Positions 15,454-25,439 of a DNA stretch of 64,000 nucleotides are shown here, one piece after another. Origin of the DNA: Levilactobacillus yonginensis (lineage in GTDB: Bacteria > Bacillota > Bacilli > Lactobacillales > Lactobacillaceae). Numbering within the stretch: position 1 is the stretch's first letter; every line of letters begins with the position of its first letter. The stretch covers positions 62,001 through 126,000 of the forward strand of contig NZ_OZ061549.1 of NCBI RefSeq assembly GCF_964065165.1, read 5' to 3'. The notes under the pieces are model-generated. The model had not been told where the DNA came from. It searched no databases and was given only the letters and a program-made list of their open reading frames with translations. The position numbers were made by a program, and so were the translations under genes.

Positions 15454-18400
15454 ATGGCTTGTGAAATTCGGCGTGAAGACGTCGGTATCGGATTCAACAT
15501 TGATTATCAGGAATTGGAGAAGCTCGACACCACAATCGACAAGGTTGTCGATAAGATTGCCACACTAGGGCACAAGTTTGAGCCAATCAACAAACAGGTG
15601 ACTAATTTTGGCCGAACTTTCGTCGATGCGATTGATAAAGACATTGGAGCTAATAATAGGTTGGCTGATTCTAACAAAGAAGTCAGCACCACCATGCAGA
15701 ACAACAGCCGGGTGGCGACGACGTTCCGCGACAAGATCGCGAACATCAACACAGTCACGGACTCCTATACCAGCTCGCAAACGCGCCACTACCACGAAGT
15801 TGGAGCCGCTTTAGATCAAGTCAACGTTCACGCAAACAAGGTCGGTAATACGCTTCGCGACCTGCCAAAGGAAACAACCACCAAGGTGGCATTCGACACC
15901 AACGGGGTCAAGACCGGGGCCGCAGAAGTTCAAACTCAAACCCGCAAGGTCGGGGGTGAGATGGACAAGACGGCTAAGAAGTCACGGCGCCTGCACGACA
16001 TTATTATGGGGACGTTTGTCGGGTCCGCCATTTCTAATGGGGTGATGGCCCTAACCAATGGGCTCCATGAAGCTGCTAAGGCTGGGATGGAGTACAACAA
16101 GGAACAAGACACGATGAAGACCGTGTGGAAGTCCTTGACGACTGAGGCACCCAAAGATGGTACCGGTCTGGTCAAGTACATCAACAGTATGTCCCAGCAC
16201 TCTATCTACGCCGCCGACGCGCTGAACAAGATGGCCCAATCCTTCTATCACGTTCACTCGAACGAGAAAGAGACCAAGAACTGGACCAACGACTTCATCG
16301 CGCTGGGCTCCACGCTTCACATGTCAAATGACGCGCTAGCCGAATCTGGCGAGCAATTTGCCAAGATTGTTGCCGGTGGTAAGGCCAGTTCTGAAGATAT
16401 GTCCGTCATGATTAACCGGTTCCCAATGTTTGGGGAAGCCCTACAGAAGGCAACCGGTAAATCAATGAAACAACTCTATGCCATGTCCGCCGCTGGTAAG
16501 TTGAGCGCTAAGCAATTCACCGAAACCTTGACTTACTTGGGTAAGAAATACCAAGGCGGGACTAAAGAGGCCATGACATCCTTCATGGGAATGAGCATGT
16601 ACCTCAAATCCCGCTTTAACACCTTGGCTGGGGATGTCATGAAGACCAGCTTCAACATGGACAAGACGACCGCTAAGTCGATGCGAGATTTGCTTAAAGA
16701 CGACATGATGAAGAAGTACGCCAAGGGCATTAGTTCAGCCCTGGGCGTAGTCACGGGCGCCGCTGTCGATGCAATTCAGTACCTGGATAAGCATAAAGAC
16801 ACCATCGTCGATATTTTCGGGAATATTGGTGACATTGCTGGTATTTTCGGTAAGGAAGTTTGGACGGACGCGGTCACTATTCTCAACGACATCGGTGGAG
16901 CATTTGGCTTAGTCGATAAGAATGGGAAGGCTGCTAAGGATCCATTAGACCGGTTAGATGCACTACTTAAAGGGATCGACAAGCACAAGGAAGGCATTAA
17001 GATTGCCGCTCGTGCTATGGTCGGTTTCTTTGCTGTTAAAAAGGCCAGCGAATTTCTGAAGATGCTGAAAGAAATTAATACGCAACTTAAGATTTCAACT
17101 GTTCTTGATTCTGCTGGCTCAATTGGTGGAAGTAAAGTTACAGAAAGCAAATCAGGGAAAGCGCTAGGTGCAGTTGCCAACAATTCATGGGTTCTTAATG
17201 GCGGTCTGAGTTCAAAGCGCACGAAGATGATTGCGGCCGAAGATGCTCCAAAAATTGGATCACGTCTTGAACGTTACTCTATGAGTGGCAAGGCATCACG
17301 GCTAGTTGCTGGAGTAGGCGCTAAAATTGCTGATTCTAAGGCAGGTACGTTATTACGTGGATCAAAGGTAGGATCCTTACTCAAGGGGACAAAGGCTCTA
17401 GGATCTAAAATTCCGTATTTAGATGTGGCATTGGCCGGTACTTCGTTGATTGGCATGAATAAGAAAAATGCCGGTGGGAAGATTGGTAACTTCGGTGGAT
17501 CTTTGGCAGGAATGGAAGGCGGTGCCGCCGTTGGCGCTTCCTTAGGATCATTCCTGCCTGGACCAGGTAATGTAATTGGCGGAGTAATTGGCGGCACAGT
17601 TGGCGGCATTGGTGGATCCAAGATTGGAAAGTTTATCGGTAAGAGTGTGCAAGGTGCACTTCCGGGAGTTAAACGAACTCTTTCACGAATGTTTGGCAGA
17701 CTAGGCAAGTGGGTGGGCAGCAAGCTAGGAACAGTATTTCGGGTTGGTGGAAAAATTGCCAAAGGTTCTGCCAAGTTGCTTGCCGCACCATTTGTGTTTG
17801 CCGTCGGACTTGGTACAAAGGCATTTAATAAATTAAAGAAACCTGTCAGTCGCGTGCTCGATTGGATTGGTAAACAGTGGAGTAATTTTTCTAAAAAAGT
17901 CGGAAAATACTGGAGTAAGATCACTGCACCGATTGGTCGGGCATGGTCAAAGGTGGCCACGAAAACTAAAAAAATATGGAATGGAATTTCTGACTGGCTT
18001 GGACAATATTTTTCGAAAACGGGAAAGTGGATTGGTCAGACATGGGACGGGATTGCTCATTTATTTAGTAAACCGCTGCATTTTATTAGCGATGAATTCC
18101 ATTCTATTTTTAGTGGAATTAAAAGTTTTGTTGGTGGTATTTTTGATTGGATTTCAAAAAAAGTTGGTAGTTTACTCGGTGGACTGAAGAAGTTTGGTCA
18201 AGGCGTAGGTAAAGTAATTAAAGGTATAGCTTCGTGGGCAGGAGATGTTTATAACACTGGGGAAAGTACGTTGAGTGGAAAAGGTCATGCTGCCGGTGGC
18301 CCAATTCGCAATAATGGACTTGCCATGGTTAATGAAGCAGGGCGAGAAATTGCCTACAACTCTCATAAGGGAACCTGGCGTTTTCTTGGTAATGGACCAA

Positions 18401-20868
18401 CTATCACAAAACTGATGGCAGGGGAACACGTCTTAAATGCACGGGACACCGCCAAGATTACTCACGGCGGATTGGGCACTGGTAAAGTTCTCCCTGGTTA
18501 TGCCAAGGGGACCACGACGCTGGGTAAAGGCTCCAAGACCACGGTAAATGTGGCTGGTGTTAATGATGCCACGCTCAAAAACAACGAGTATAAAACCAAA
18601 CGGTCCGCCGACAAGATTGGCGCCGATATTGCGAAGGGGTACTCCAAGGGAACCAAGGGCGCACAAAGCAAGCTGACCACGTTCGGTAAGAAATCAGGCC
18701 GGTCATTCCGCTCGATTACTTCAAATACCAACAAACAGACTGACCTGATCCGCAAGCAGACCATTGCCGATTTTGATGAACTACAGAAAAAGTCGGATAA
18801 ACAAATCGTTCAAATGAAGAAGTCCATGGCCAAGACCATGAGTGATATTCACGCGGGCATGAATTCGGAAACGAAGGCCATGGTCAGCGATTTTGGTGAC
18901 ATCATGGGTAAACTTGCGGGATTAGCCCATAAGGCCATGAGTGGCGCTATTACGTCCCTTAACGGAGGTTTTAGCGGTATTGATTCGGCTCTTAGTCAGT
19001 TTGGCGGGAACAGCTCAGTTCTGAAACCGATTCACTATGCCGAAGGTTCTAAGGGACCAATCGACAGTGACCAGCTGGCTGTTCTGAACGATGCTACGTC
19101 GGGACCACGACAAGAATTAGTCGCCCGTGGTGGCCAGCTGTTAAAACCAATGGGTAATAACGTGGCCGTTCACTTGAAGAAGGGTGACGAGGTCTTCAAT
19201 GGATCACAAGTTGACCGAGCGCGACCTTATCTCCCTCATTTCAAGAAAGGAACTGGGTCAAGCGACTCCAAGCTTCGTTCACTGGCGTCGGCCAATGCGG
19301 GTGCCCCTGACAAGGCGTTCAACACCGAGTTCACGGTCAACGTCAAGGCCAACGGTTCTACTCTGCAGAAGGGTGTCACGAACACTGCGAATGCTGGAGC
19401 AAAGACGGTTGGTGTCCCATGGGAAAATGCAATGTGGGGATATATCGAATCATTGATCAGTTCTGGTGGTGGCGTCGGTGGTGGCCCTGTATTGCATTCT
19501 CCTGGTGCCGGCTGGATGAAGACATCCGGATTTGGTAATCGTGGGGCTGTCGGCGGTGGATTTAGTTCTCATGATGGAAACGACTTCTCCGGTTCTAAGA
19601 CAGTTCACGCCATGCAGGATGCGGTTGTTACTGGTGCTGGTGGGGCCCCAAGTGGTTGGGGCGGTGGTAATGGTATTGGGGAGTACATTTCTACCAAAGG
19701 TGGAAACCTCTCACTCATTTACCAAGAACTCAACGGCAAGAGCAACTCTGGTGCTACTTTACTGGTACACAAGGGTGATCACGTTAAACGTGGTCAAGAA
19801 ATTGCCAAGTTAGGGCCGTCTGGTACTCACGTCCACGTTGGGGCATCGACTGAGGGGCTTTGGTCTCATGGTGGTGGCTCAACGCGTGGTTGGCTCGACG
19901 TTACGAAGCTTAATGGGAATTTCGGAAACAAGGAAGGCAAAGCTAAAAAGAACACCAAGATTAGTAAGGCGATGACCTCACTGGTTAAGTCTCAACTCGG
20001 CTCTACGGCCATCAAGTGGATCAAGAAGAACCTGCAAGAATCCGATGACGTTGGTAGCTTCGGTCTATCCGGAAGCATTGCCAGTCGGGCCCGCACCTTA
20101 GCAGCGGCCATCAAGAAGATTTATGGTTCAGCGACTAACGCCGGAATCGCTGCCGTGTTGGGTAACTGGGAATTTGAATCTGGTTTGAACCCTGGGGCCA
20201 TTAACCCCGGTGGTGGTGCGTCCGGACTTGGTCAGTGGCTGGGTGGTCGTAAGTCCGCCCTGATCAGCTATGCCCGAAAGCATGGCGGTAATTGGAAGAA
20301 CGCAGGCACTCAATTAGCCTTCGCCCTACATGGTGATGGTTCGGATAGTAACGTTCTGAAGAGTGTCCTACGCGGTTCCGGATCCATTGCGGCACTGGCC
20401 AATAAATTCTCTAGTCAATGGGAACGTGGTGGCTACAATGCACAACACGTTGCCGGGGCCCGGAAGATTGAGGCTGCACTGCATAATGACGGCGGCTGGT
20501 CTAAGTCAGGCAAGCTGAATGTCTTTGGTGAAAAGGATCGTGAAGTTGCAATTAACCCTAAAAAGGCTAGTGCCGATGGATTGATTCAAAGCGCCATTAA
20601 GGCCCGTGCCGGTGTTGACGGTAGTGGCTTGGCTGGGACACTTAGCCGGGCTATGTCTAACCGTCCAGCCGCTGAACGAATCCCACAGGCTAAGGCCAAC
20701 GGGACTAGTAGTCGTAATGTGACGATCAAGATGACCAATAACATCACGGTTCAAGGCGGCGACGGGCAAAACGTTGATAAGCAAATTATCAGTGCAATGC
20801 AAACAGTAATTGGTAAGATTCGACGCGCAATTGGTACCGACCAAGGCGAAGGGAGCATGATTATCTAA
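15454..20868 (+). CDS. tape measure protein with M23 peptidase and tail lysozyme domains
   Basis: A 1804-residue protein. I take ATG 15454 (MACEIRRED), 8 bases after AGGAGG, rather than the GTG at 15448. Order: coiled N-terminal part; tape measure core with YAADALNKMAQSFYHV (about 255-270) and helices; Gly-rich hydrophobic stretch (about 690-730, GGVIGGTVGGIGG); long amphipathic region. Then comes an M23/LysM-type endopeptidase (SSHDGNDFSG at about 1371-1380 and THVHVG at about 1464-1469), and a phage tail lysozyme domain (about 1550-1690, AVLGNWEFESGLNP, ASGLGQW). It sets tail length, and the two enzymatic domains would open the cell wall during DNA entry. Codon/AT content changes in the middle third. 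Confidence 0.9.
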   Translation: MACEIRREDVGIGFNIDYQELEKLDTTIDKVVDKIATLGHKFEPINKQVTNFGRTFVDAIDKDIGANNRLADSNKEVSTTMQNNSRVATTFRDKIANINTVTDSYTSSQTRHYHEVGAALDQVNVHANKVGNTLRDLPKETTTKVAFDTNGVKTGAAEVQTQTRKVGGEMDKTAKKSRRLHDIIMGTFVGSAISNGVMALTNGLHEAAKAGMEYNKEQDTMKTVWKSLTTEAPKDGTGLVKYINSMSQHSIYAADALNKMAQSFYHVHSNEKETKNWTNDFIALGSTLHMSNDALAESGEQFAKIVAGGKASSEDMSVMINRFPMFGEALQKATGKSMKQLYAMSAAGKLSAKQFTETLTYLGKKYQGGTKEAMTSFMGMSMYLKSRFNTLAGDVMKTSFNMDKTTAKSMRDLLKDDMMKKYAKGISSALGVVTGAAVDAIQYLDKHKDTIVDIFGNIGDIAGIFGKEVWTDAVTILNDIGGAFGLVDKNGKAAKDPLDRLDALLKGIDKHKEGIKIAARAMVGFFAVKKASEFLKMLKEINTQLKISTVLDSAGSIGGSKVTESKSGKALGAVANNSWVLNGGLSSKRTKMIAAEDAPKIGSRLERYSMSGKASRLVAGVGAKIADSKAGTLLRGSKVGSLLKGTKALGSKIPYLDVALAGTSLIGMNKKNAGGKIGNFGGSLAGMEGGAAVGASLGSFLPGPGNVIGGVIGGTVGGIGGSKIGKFIGKSVQGALPGVKRTLSRMFGRLGKWVGSKLGTVFRVGGKIAKGSAKLLAAPFVFAVGLGTKAFNKLKKPVSRVLDWIGKQWSNFSKKVGKYWSKITAPIGRAWSKVATKTKKIWNGISDWLGQYFSKTGKWIGQTWDGIAHLFSKPLHFISDEFHSIFSGIKSFVGGIFDWISKKVGSLLGGLKKFGQGVGKVIKGIASWAGDVYNTGESTLSGKGHAAGGPIRNNGLAMVNEAGREIAYNSHKGTWRFLGNGPTITKLMAGEHVLNARDTAKITHGGLGTGKVLPGYAKGTTTLGKGSKTTVNVAGVNDATLKNNEYKTKRSADKIGADIAKGYSKGTKGAQSKLTTFGKKSGRSFRSITSNTNKQTDLIRKQTIADFDELQKKSDKQIVQMKKSMAKTMSDIHAGMNSETKAMVSDFGDIMGKLAGLAHKAMSGAITSLNGGFSGIDSALSQFGGNSSVLKPIHYAEGSKGPIDSDQLAVLNDATSGPRQELVARGGQLLKPMGNNVAVHLKKGDEVFNGSQVDRARPYLPHFKKGTGSSDSKLRSLASANAGAPDKAFNTEFTVNVKANGSTLQKGVTNTANAGAKTVGVPWENAMWGYIESLISSGGGVGGGPVLHSPGAGWMKTSGFGNRGAVGGGFSSHDGNDFSGSKTVHAMQDAVVTGAGGAPSGWGGGNGIGEYISTKGGNLSLIYQELNGKSNSGATLLVHKGDHVKRGQEIAKLGPSGTHVHVGASTEGLWSHGGGSTRGWLDVTKLNGNFGNKEGKAKKNTKISKAMTSLVKSQLGSTAIKWIKKNLQESDDVGSFGLSGSIASRARTLAAAIKKIYGSATNAGIAAVLGNWEFESGLNPGAINPGGGASGLGQWLGGRKSALISYARKHGGNWKNAGTQLAFALHGDGSDSNVLKSVLRGSGSIAALANKFSSQWERGGYNAQHVAGARKIEAALHNDGGWSKSGKLNVFGEKDREVAINPKKASADGLIQSAIKARAGVDGSGLAGTLSRAMSNRPAAERIPQAKANGTSSRNVTIKMTNNITVQGGDGQNVDKQIISAMQTVIGKIRRAIGTDQGEGSMII

Positions 20869-22163
20869 TGGTTAAAAAGGTGAAACTGGATATCACTCTG
20901 CAAAGGAACGTTTCAAGTATCGTTAAAGCAGAGCTTAACCGTTATATCAAGACTGGCCATAAGGCCGTTTCACCCCCGTTATTCATAACGCCACCGGCCG
21001 ACCTAAGCGACAAGTCGTTGGATTCTCACGTTAAATCTTCAAGTCAGGCGGTGAAAACTGATGCATCTAAGATTGCGGCGGTCAAAAAAACGATCGCCGC
21101 CCAGAAAGGCATTATTGACAAGACCGACAACTATTTGAGTAAACAGAATGGTTATAAGACGCGAAAGGCCGCCTATGACCATGTGACTGGACAGATAACT
21201 GCCTTTGAGAAGAAATTGGCCAAGGCCAAAACCGCTAAGGATAAGAAATCTATTCAGGGCCAGATCGCCTCTAAGAAGAAGGACCAAAAGGCCGCTTTTT
21301 CGGATCTTCGCAAGGTTACTAGTTCTAAGACGTATCAGGCTCAGCTTACTAAGCAAAGTAAGGCCCGTTCCAAACTGAAGGGAACCAAAAACAAACTTGA
21401 TAGCCTGAATCTTAAAAAATCTCAGGATAAAAAGAAAGCGGCCGATTATAAAAAGGAGCAGAACAAGCGTAAGGCCGCGGCGCGCAGAAAAAAACAGGCC
21501 GAGAACCAGGATAAAATAAACAAAAAAATAGCCGATCAAAAAAAACAACCTCTCGTTGGGCATACCGCACTTTACCGCGCGGACCGAATGAGTACGGTTG
21601 TTTATTTTTTCGGCGAGGTTAAACCTACCGAAACCGATACGAGTGAGGTTACTTCGATTGGGGTTGATAACGCTGACCCGCGGGCCGGTAAATCGACTCG
21701 GACGAGCAAGGAGTTAACTGGAACGTATTTGATTTTCGGTAAGAACCCGGCCGCGGTGTACAAGCAGTTTGCGGACCTGCAAAAACTGCAGCGGTTAGAT
21801 ACTGAGTTTATTATTCGCGGTTTTTCTAATTGGAACCACGTCAAGATTTCTTCAATTGCCAAGACGGTGTCCGGGTTGGCCCGGGAGAACGCATTGGAGC
21901 TATCCATTACGTTTACCTATGTTAAGCAGGCCAACATCTTGTATGCCAAGAAGAAAAAGAAAACCAAGAAAAAAGGTGCTACTAAGAGCACCAAGAAGAA
22001 AGGGTCCGATAAGGGCAAGTACCGTAGCCATACCGTCAAGTCCGGCGATACGTACTGGGGACTGGCTCGGAAATACCATACAACGGTGGCTACATTGACC
22101 AAACTCAACGGGTCCCGGTTCAAAACGATGTTTCCGGGGCACAAGCTAAAAATTCCGAAGTAG
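20868..22163 (+). CDS. LysM-containing baseplate/tail protein
   Basis: A 431-residue protein. Residues about 50-225 are Lys/Ala-rich coiled coil (KKSIQGQIASKKKDQKAAFS), about 240-360 a beta domain (TALYRADRMSTVVYFFGEV), and the C-terminus is a LysM module (HTVKSGDTYWGLARKYHTT to GHKLKIPK). This is the XkdP/T4 gp53-type baseplate protein found after the tape measure in myophages and PBSX-like particles. The LysM may bind peptidoglycan or act structurally. Its start overlaps the tape measure stop (ATGG overlap). Confidence 0.8.
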   Translation: MVKKVKLDITLQRNVSSIVKAELNRYIKTGHKAVSPPLFITPPADLSDKSLDSHVKSSSQAVKTDASKIAAVKKTIAAQKGIIDKTDNYLSKQNGYKTRKAAYDHVTGQITAFEKKLAKAKTAKDKKSIQGQIASKKKDQKAAFSDLRKVTSSKTYQAQLTKQSKARSKLKGTKNKLDSLNLKKSQDKKKAADYKKEQNKRKAAARRKKQAENQDKINKKIADQKKQPLVGHTALYRADRMSTVVYFFGEVKPTETDTSEVTSIGVDNADPRAGKSTRTSKELTGTYLIFGKNPAAVYKQFADLQKLQRLDTEFIIRGFSNWNHVKISSIAKTVSGLARENALELSITFTYVKQANILYAKKKKKTKKKGATKSTKKKGSDKGKYRSHTVKSGDTYWGLARKYHTTVATLTKLNGSRFKTMFPGHKLKIPK

Positions 22164-22175
22164 GAGGGGAAGAGG

Positions 22176-22529
22176 ATGCCTAAACGCGACAGCATTGAGT
22201 TTGATTTGAATAACTTGCCAGACACGATCGAAGTCGAGTTTGAAAACGGTGTGTTCGACCTTACCTTGCAACGGAATAAATTATCAGGCCAACTCACGAT
22301 CGATATTGTTTCGGTTGACGACGACAGCCGCGCCATCTACGGGGAACCCATTACGTATGGCGTTCCGTTGTGGTACTGGTGCTCCTATGACTGGATTCCC
22401 GTTGAGCGGTTGATCCCGTTTGACGAAGCCGGATTAGAGTCTACCGTAACGCTCAGTAAACTTCAAAATAGTGTCTTCATCTTAGATGACGATAGCATTT
22501 GGGAGAGTGGTGACAACGATGGGGCTTAG
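22176..22529 (+). CDS. baseplate plug protein
   Basis: A 117-residue protein with the pattern of phage baseplate plug proteins: FDLTLQRNKLSGQLTIDIVS followed by YGEPITYGVPLWYWCSYD. Homologues close the tube near the hub before ejection. Ribosome site AGGAGGGG upstream; it overlaps the next gene by 11 bases. Confidence 0.7.
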   Translation: MPKRDSIEFDLNNLPDTIEVEFENGVFDLTLQRNKLSGQLTIDIVSVDDDSRAIYGEPITYGVPLWYWCSYDWIPVERLIPFDEAGLESTVTLSKLQNSVFILDDDSIWESGDNDGA

Positions 22530-23463
22530 TATTACTAATCCAGGCGGTAAGACCTGGTATGGGGCCAAGATTGAAGTCATCGTGTATGCCAAGAGTGGTA
22601 CTTATCGTTTTACCAATTTCCATCCTAAAGGCTACGGGGTAAGTATAACCGGAGAAATTAGTGGAGGTGACGGGGGTTCCCCGGCCACCAATACGATTAC
22701 TCTGGCCAACTTATCTAAGGCTCACGAGGCCGTCTTTAAAACTAGGCTGCATATCGTTGTGAAGGCCGGCGGCTACGATATCTTCGGTATTATCGCAGCT
22801 GGAAACATCACCAAAATTTCCCCGGTCGCACGTGACGGTGAAGACCGTACCATTTCAGTGACTTTCGTGGCCGGTAAAGATTATGCCAAAAATAAGAAGG
22901 TCTACAACCCATATTCCGGGAGCAAGGCGGTCAAGCATTCTTATAAGACGTCCAGTGGTCGAACGATTACTTGGACGACGTCGAAGAAGAAACTTATGGC
23001 CATCAAGTTTAAACGTAACACCAAGGCTAAGACAATTATTAAGCGAATTAGTCGTGAGGCCGGTATTCCAATTGCCGTGCTGCACCTTAAGAAGAATAAG
23101 GTGTACAAACATGGCTACTCGTTAACCAAAAAGCCAGAATCGGCCATTAAGGCCATTGTTAAGGATTGTGGTAGTCGCTTCCAGTATCGAATGGACGATA
23201 TCGTGATCGACTACGAGGAGAAGCCCAAGCTATACCAAACGCACCTTTATTTCACACTGAAGGATGGCTTGGTCAATATGCCTACGATCAACAAAGAAGA
23301 CGGCAAGAAAGTTACTTGGACGATTGTAACCTATCTCAATCCCCTGGTGGCCAATGGTTCCGTTTTTTACGTGGCCGAGAATATCAAATCACTAGTGCGG
23401 GTAAAGAATTACACGCATTCCTTAGATGACATGCAAACGACTTGTGAAGTGGAGGTGGTCTAG
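22519..23463 (+). CDS. baseplate hub protein (gp27/XkdQ type)
   Basis: A 314-residue protein. I use ATG 22519 inside the end of the plug gene; the earlier start lacks a ribosome site. Features are the late-control/hub layout: an N-terminal beta barrel (ITLANLSKAHEAVF) and a middle helical segment followed by FQYRMDDIVIDY. A basic stretch (KTIIKRISREAGIPIAVLHLKK) is typical of hub proteins of Gram-positive myophages. It forms the trimeric centre of the baseplate. Confidence 0.7.
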   Translation: MGLSITNPGGKTWYGAKIEVIVYAKSGTYRFTNFHPKGYGVSITGEISGGDGGSPATNTITLANLSKAHEAVFKTRLHIVVKAGGYDIFGIIAAGNITKISPVARDGEDRTISVTFVAGKDYAKNKKVYNPYSGSKAVKHSYKTSSGRTITWTTSKKKLMAIKFKRNTKAKTIIKRISREAGIPIAVLHLKKNKVYKHGYSLTKKPESAIKAIVKDCGSRFQYRMDDIVIDYEEKPKLYQTHLYFTLKDGLVNMPTINKEDGKKVTWTIVTYLNPLVANGSVFYVAENIKSLVRVKNYTHSLDDMQTTCEVEVV

Positions 23464-23840
23464 TGAGCCAGGATAGAAATGATGCACTAAAGCTGATTGT
23501 CGATGAACTCATGCCTTACTTTCAGGCCGGAGTTAGTGTCCACTTAAAATGCCGGGTCGTTAGCATTGAATGGGGATCGCCAATGTATGCCGACGTACAA
23601 CCAATTGCCGAGCAATCTGACGGAACAACCAGGGCAATGATTGGCGACTGTTTGGTGTCTGCCGCGGCCGCAGAGTATTTGAAGGATGGGAAGCCAACCA
23701 AACTTAAACGCGGTGATATTGTGGAAGTTTCCTTTGATGATCGTGACCAGGATAATTTTACCGGTTCCGGAGAGTATAGCCTGGCTAGTCGGCGAATGCA
23801 TAGTGTCAATGACGGGACCGTTGTGGGGGTGATTAGGTGA
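23463..23840 (+). CDS. baseplate spike/Gp138-like protein
   Basis: A 125-residue protein starting at GTG 23463, which overlaps the hub stop. Pattern: RVVSIEWGSPMYADVQPIAE then KLKRGDIVEVSFDDRDQDNF, the OB-fold of Gp138-type membrane-piercing spikes or DUF2577-like proteins. It should sit at the tip of the tail tube. Overlaps the next gene by 4 bases. Confidence 0.65.
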   Translation: MSQDRNDALKLIVDELMPYFQAGVSVHLKCRVVSIEWGSPMYADVQPIAEQSDGTTRAMIGDCLVSAAAAEYLKDGKPTKLKRGDIVEVSFDDRDQDNFTGSGEYSLASRRMHSVNDGTVVGVIR

Positions 23841-24223
23841 GTCAAGATTTACAGGTCGATGAAACAAACGACATCCAATTGGATCCGGATACTGGCGATT
23901 TCATTATGACCGATGATTCTGATCTAACCGAGGCAACTCGGATAGCCCTGGGTACCAATGCGGGCGAATTGGAATGGAATACCGGCTTTGGCCTAGATCA
24001 CTTAAACCTGCTATCTATGATTGACGACGAACCAGCCATGGAGGCCGAAATCAGCGATTATCTGGAGGCCCAGTTTGATAACTTTGTGAGTGCCGAGATT
24101 ACTAGTGTGACGCGTAAGCAACGAGTAGCCACGATTAGTCTGAAGGTAATTTATTCTGATGACAACGGTAATGAGACGACGGCCGAAACAGAAACGGAGG
24201 TGGAGACCAATGGGAATGAGTGA
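23837..24223 (+). CDS. baseplate wedge protein, gp25-like (DUF2634)
   Basis: A 128-residue protein with the DUF2634 signature: DIQLDPDTGDFIMTDDSDLTEA, then RIALGTNAGELEWNTGFGLDH. It is the gp25/W-like wedge protein that connects sheath and baseplate. Starts at GTG within an overlap with the spike gene and overlaps the J-like gene downstream; all baseplate genes are coupled. Confidence 0.8.
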   Translation: MSQDLQVDETNDIQLDPDTGDFIMTDDSDLTEATRIALGTNAGELEWNTGFGLDHLNLLSMIDDEPAMEAEISDYLEAQFDNFVSAEITSVTRKQRVATISLKVIYSDDNGNETTAETETEVETNGNE

Positions 24224-25439
24224 TGACAAAACCGGGTTTGATAAGCTTGAACTCGATGATGTCCGAGAACTGACCGACCAAGGTTTTAAAGACCACTTTG
24301 GCGAAGATGCACCAGTCGACGACGCGCATCATATGGGTCAATTATCTGGCGTGATGGCCGCCCGAGGTGAGGACGTTGAAGAGCTGGCCCAAACCGTCAG
24401 AAATGCTAATTCCATTCTTCGTGGACGTAATCAGGACTTGGATATCTTAGGGGCCGATGAAGCCGTTAATCGAAAGCCTGCAACCTCCGCCACCGTTTAT
24501 CTGCAAATCGACGCCGATGTGGGGACCATTATCCCGGCTGGTACGGAGTATAGCACTGGCGAAGAGGTCATCTTTAATACGCTAGATGATGTTGCAGTCG
24601 GTGAGGTGGCCACTATTAAAGGGGACGATGGGAAAGATGTTCCTCTGACCGATGACGACGGTAATGAACTTGGCCGGGTAACGGTTCAGGCGCAGGCCGA
24701 TGAACCAGGATCAACGGGCAACGTCGGGGCCAACACCATTACTGGTGAAGAGAGTAGCGACGGCATCGAAGGCGTCATGCGAGTAACCAATCCTGAGCCT
24801 TCCTCCGGTGGGGCCGATATTGAGTCCGAAGTTGATTATCGGGCCCGGCTGATGACTAATCACCTAGCTAAATCAGACTCCACGGAAGATGGTATGACGG
24901 CCAAGGTCGACAACGTCGCCGGCGTAATCCAGTGTAAGGTGACTGCTAACAACGAACTTACTACTGACGCGGCTGGCAATCCACCGAAAACAACTCACTT
25001 CTATGTAATCGGTGGGGCCGACCAAGATGTGGCCGATGCCATTTTTCACTCGATTGCATTACCCGGGCATACCTATGGCGAGGTCTCCAAGACGGTTCTT
25101 AACCATAGCGGCCAAGAACGGACCGTTTATTTCTCGCGGGCCAAGCTACAAACCGTGTACGTTCAAATTCACATTAAAACGGATGACGGTTATGACAGTG
25201 ATAACGGTATTGCCAACTTAAAGAATCAGGTTTTAGCTTATGACCACACCTTAACTATGGGTGACTCGCTACTTTACTCGAAACTATTTGAATATCTCTG
25301 GCAAGTTAGTGGAATCACCAGTATCGGCCTAACTGTAGGGACTGATAAGACCAAACTAGCGCTTGGTAACGTGACCGTGGACGAATACTCACTGGCCTAC
25401 ATTACGTCTGACGATATCGAGGTGATCCTTGATGACTGA
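24210..25439 (+). CDS. baseplate J-like protein (gp47/gp6 type)
   Basis: A 409-residue protein starting at ATG 24210 with CGGAGGTGG just upstream. It contains the baseplate J pattern: NSILRGRNQDLDILGADEAVNRKPA, ATVYLQIDADVGTIIPAGTEYSTGE, DIESEVDYRARLM, and a C-terminal VNVTVDEY-like strand region. It forms the wedge arms that bear the receptor-binding proteins. Confidence 0.9.
   Translation: MGMSDDKTGFDKLELDDVRELTDQGFKDHFGEDAPVDDAHHMGQLSGVMAARGEDVEELAQTVRNANSILRGRNQDLDILGADEAVNRKPATSATVYLQIDADVGTIIPAGTEYSTGEEVIFNTLDDVAVGEVATIKGDDGKDVPLTDDDGNELGRVTVQAQADEPGSTGNVGANTITGEESSDGIEGVMRVTNPEPSSGGADIESEVDYRARLMTNHLAKSDSTEDGMTAKVDNVAGVIQCKVTANNELTTDAAGNPPKTTHFYVIGGADQDVADAIFHSIALPGHTYGEVSKTVLNHSGQERTVYFSRAKLQTVYVQIHIKTDDGYDSDNGIANLKNQVLAYDHTLTMGDSLLYSKLFEYLWQVSGITSIGLTVGTDKTKLALGNVTVDEYSLAYITSDDIEVILDD

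Noticed and set aside
17274..17960. Minus-strand frame of 228 codons inside the tape measure gene
   Set aside because: Proline/leucine-rich antisense product, no ribosome site, opposite to the late operon.
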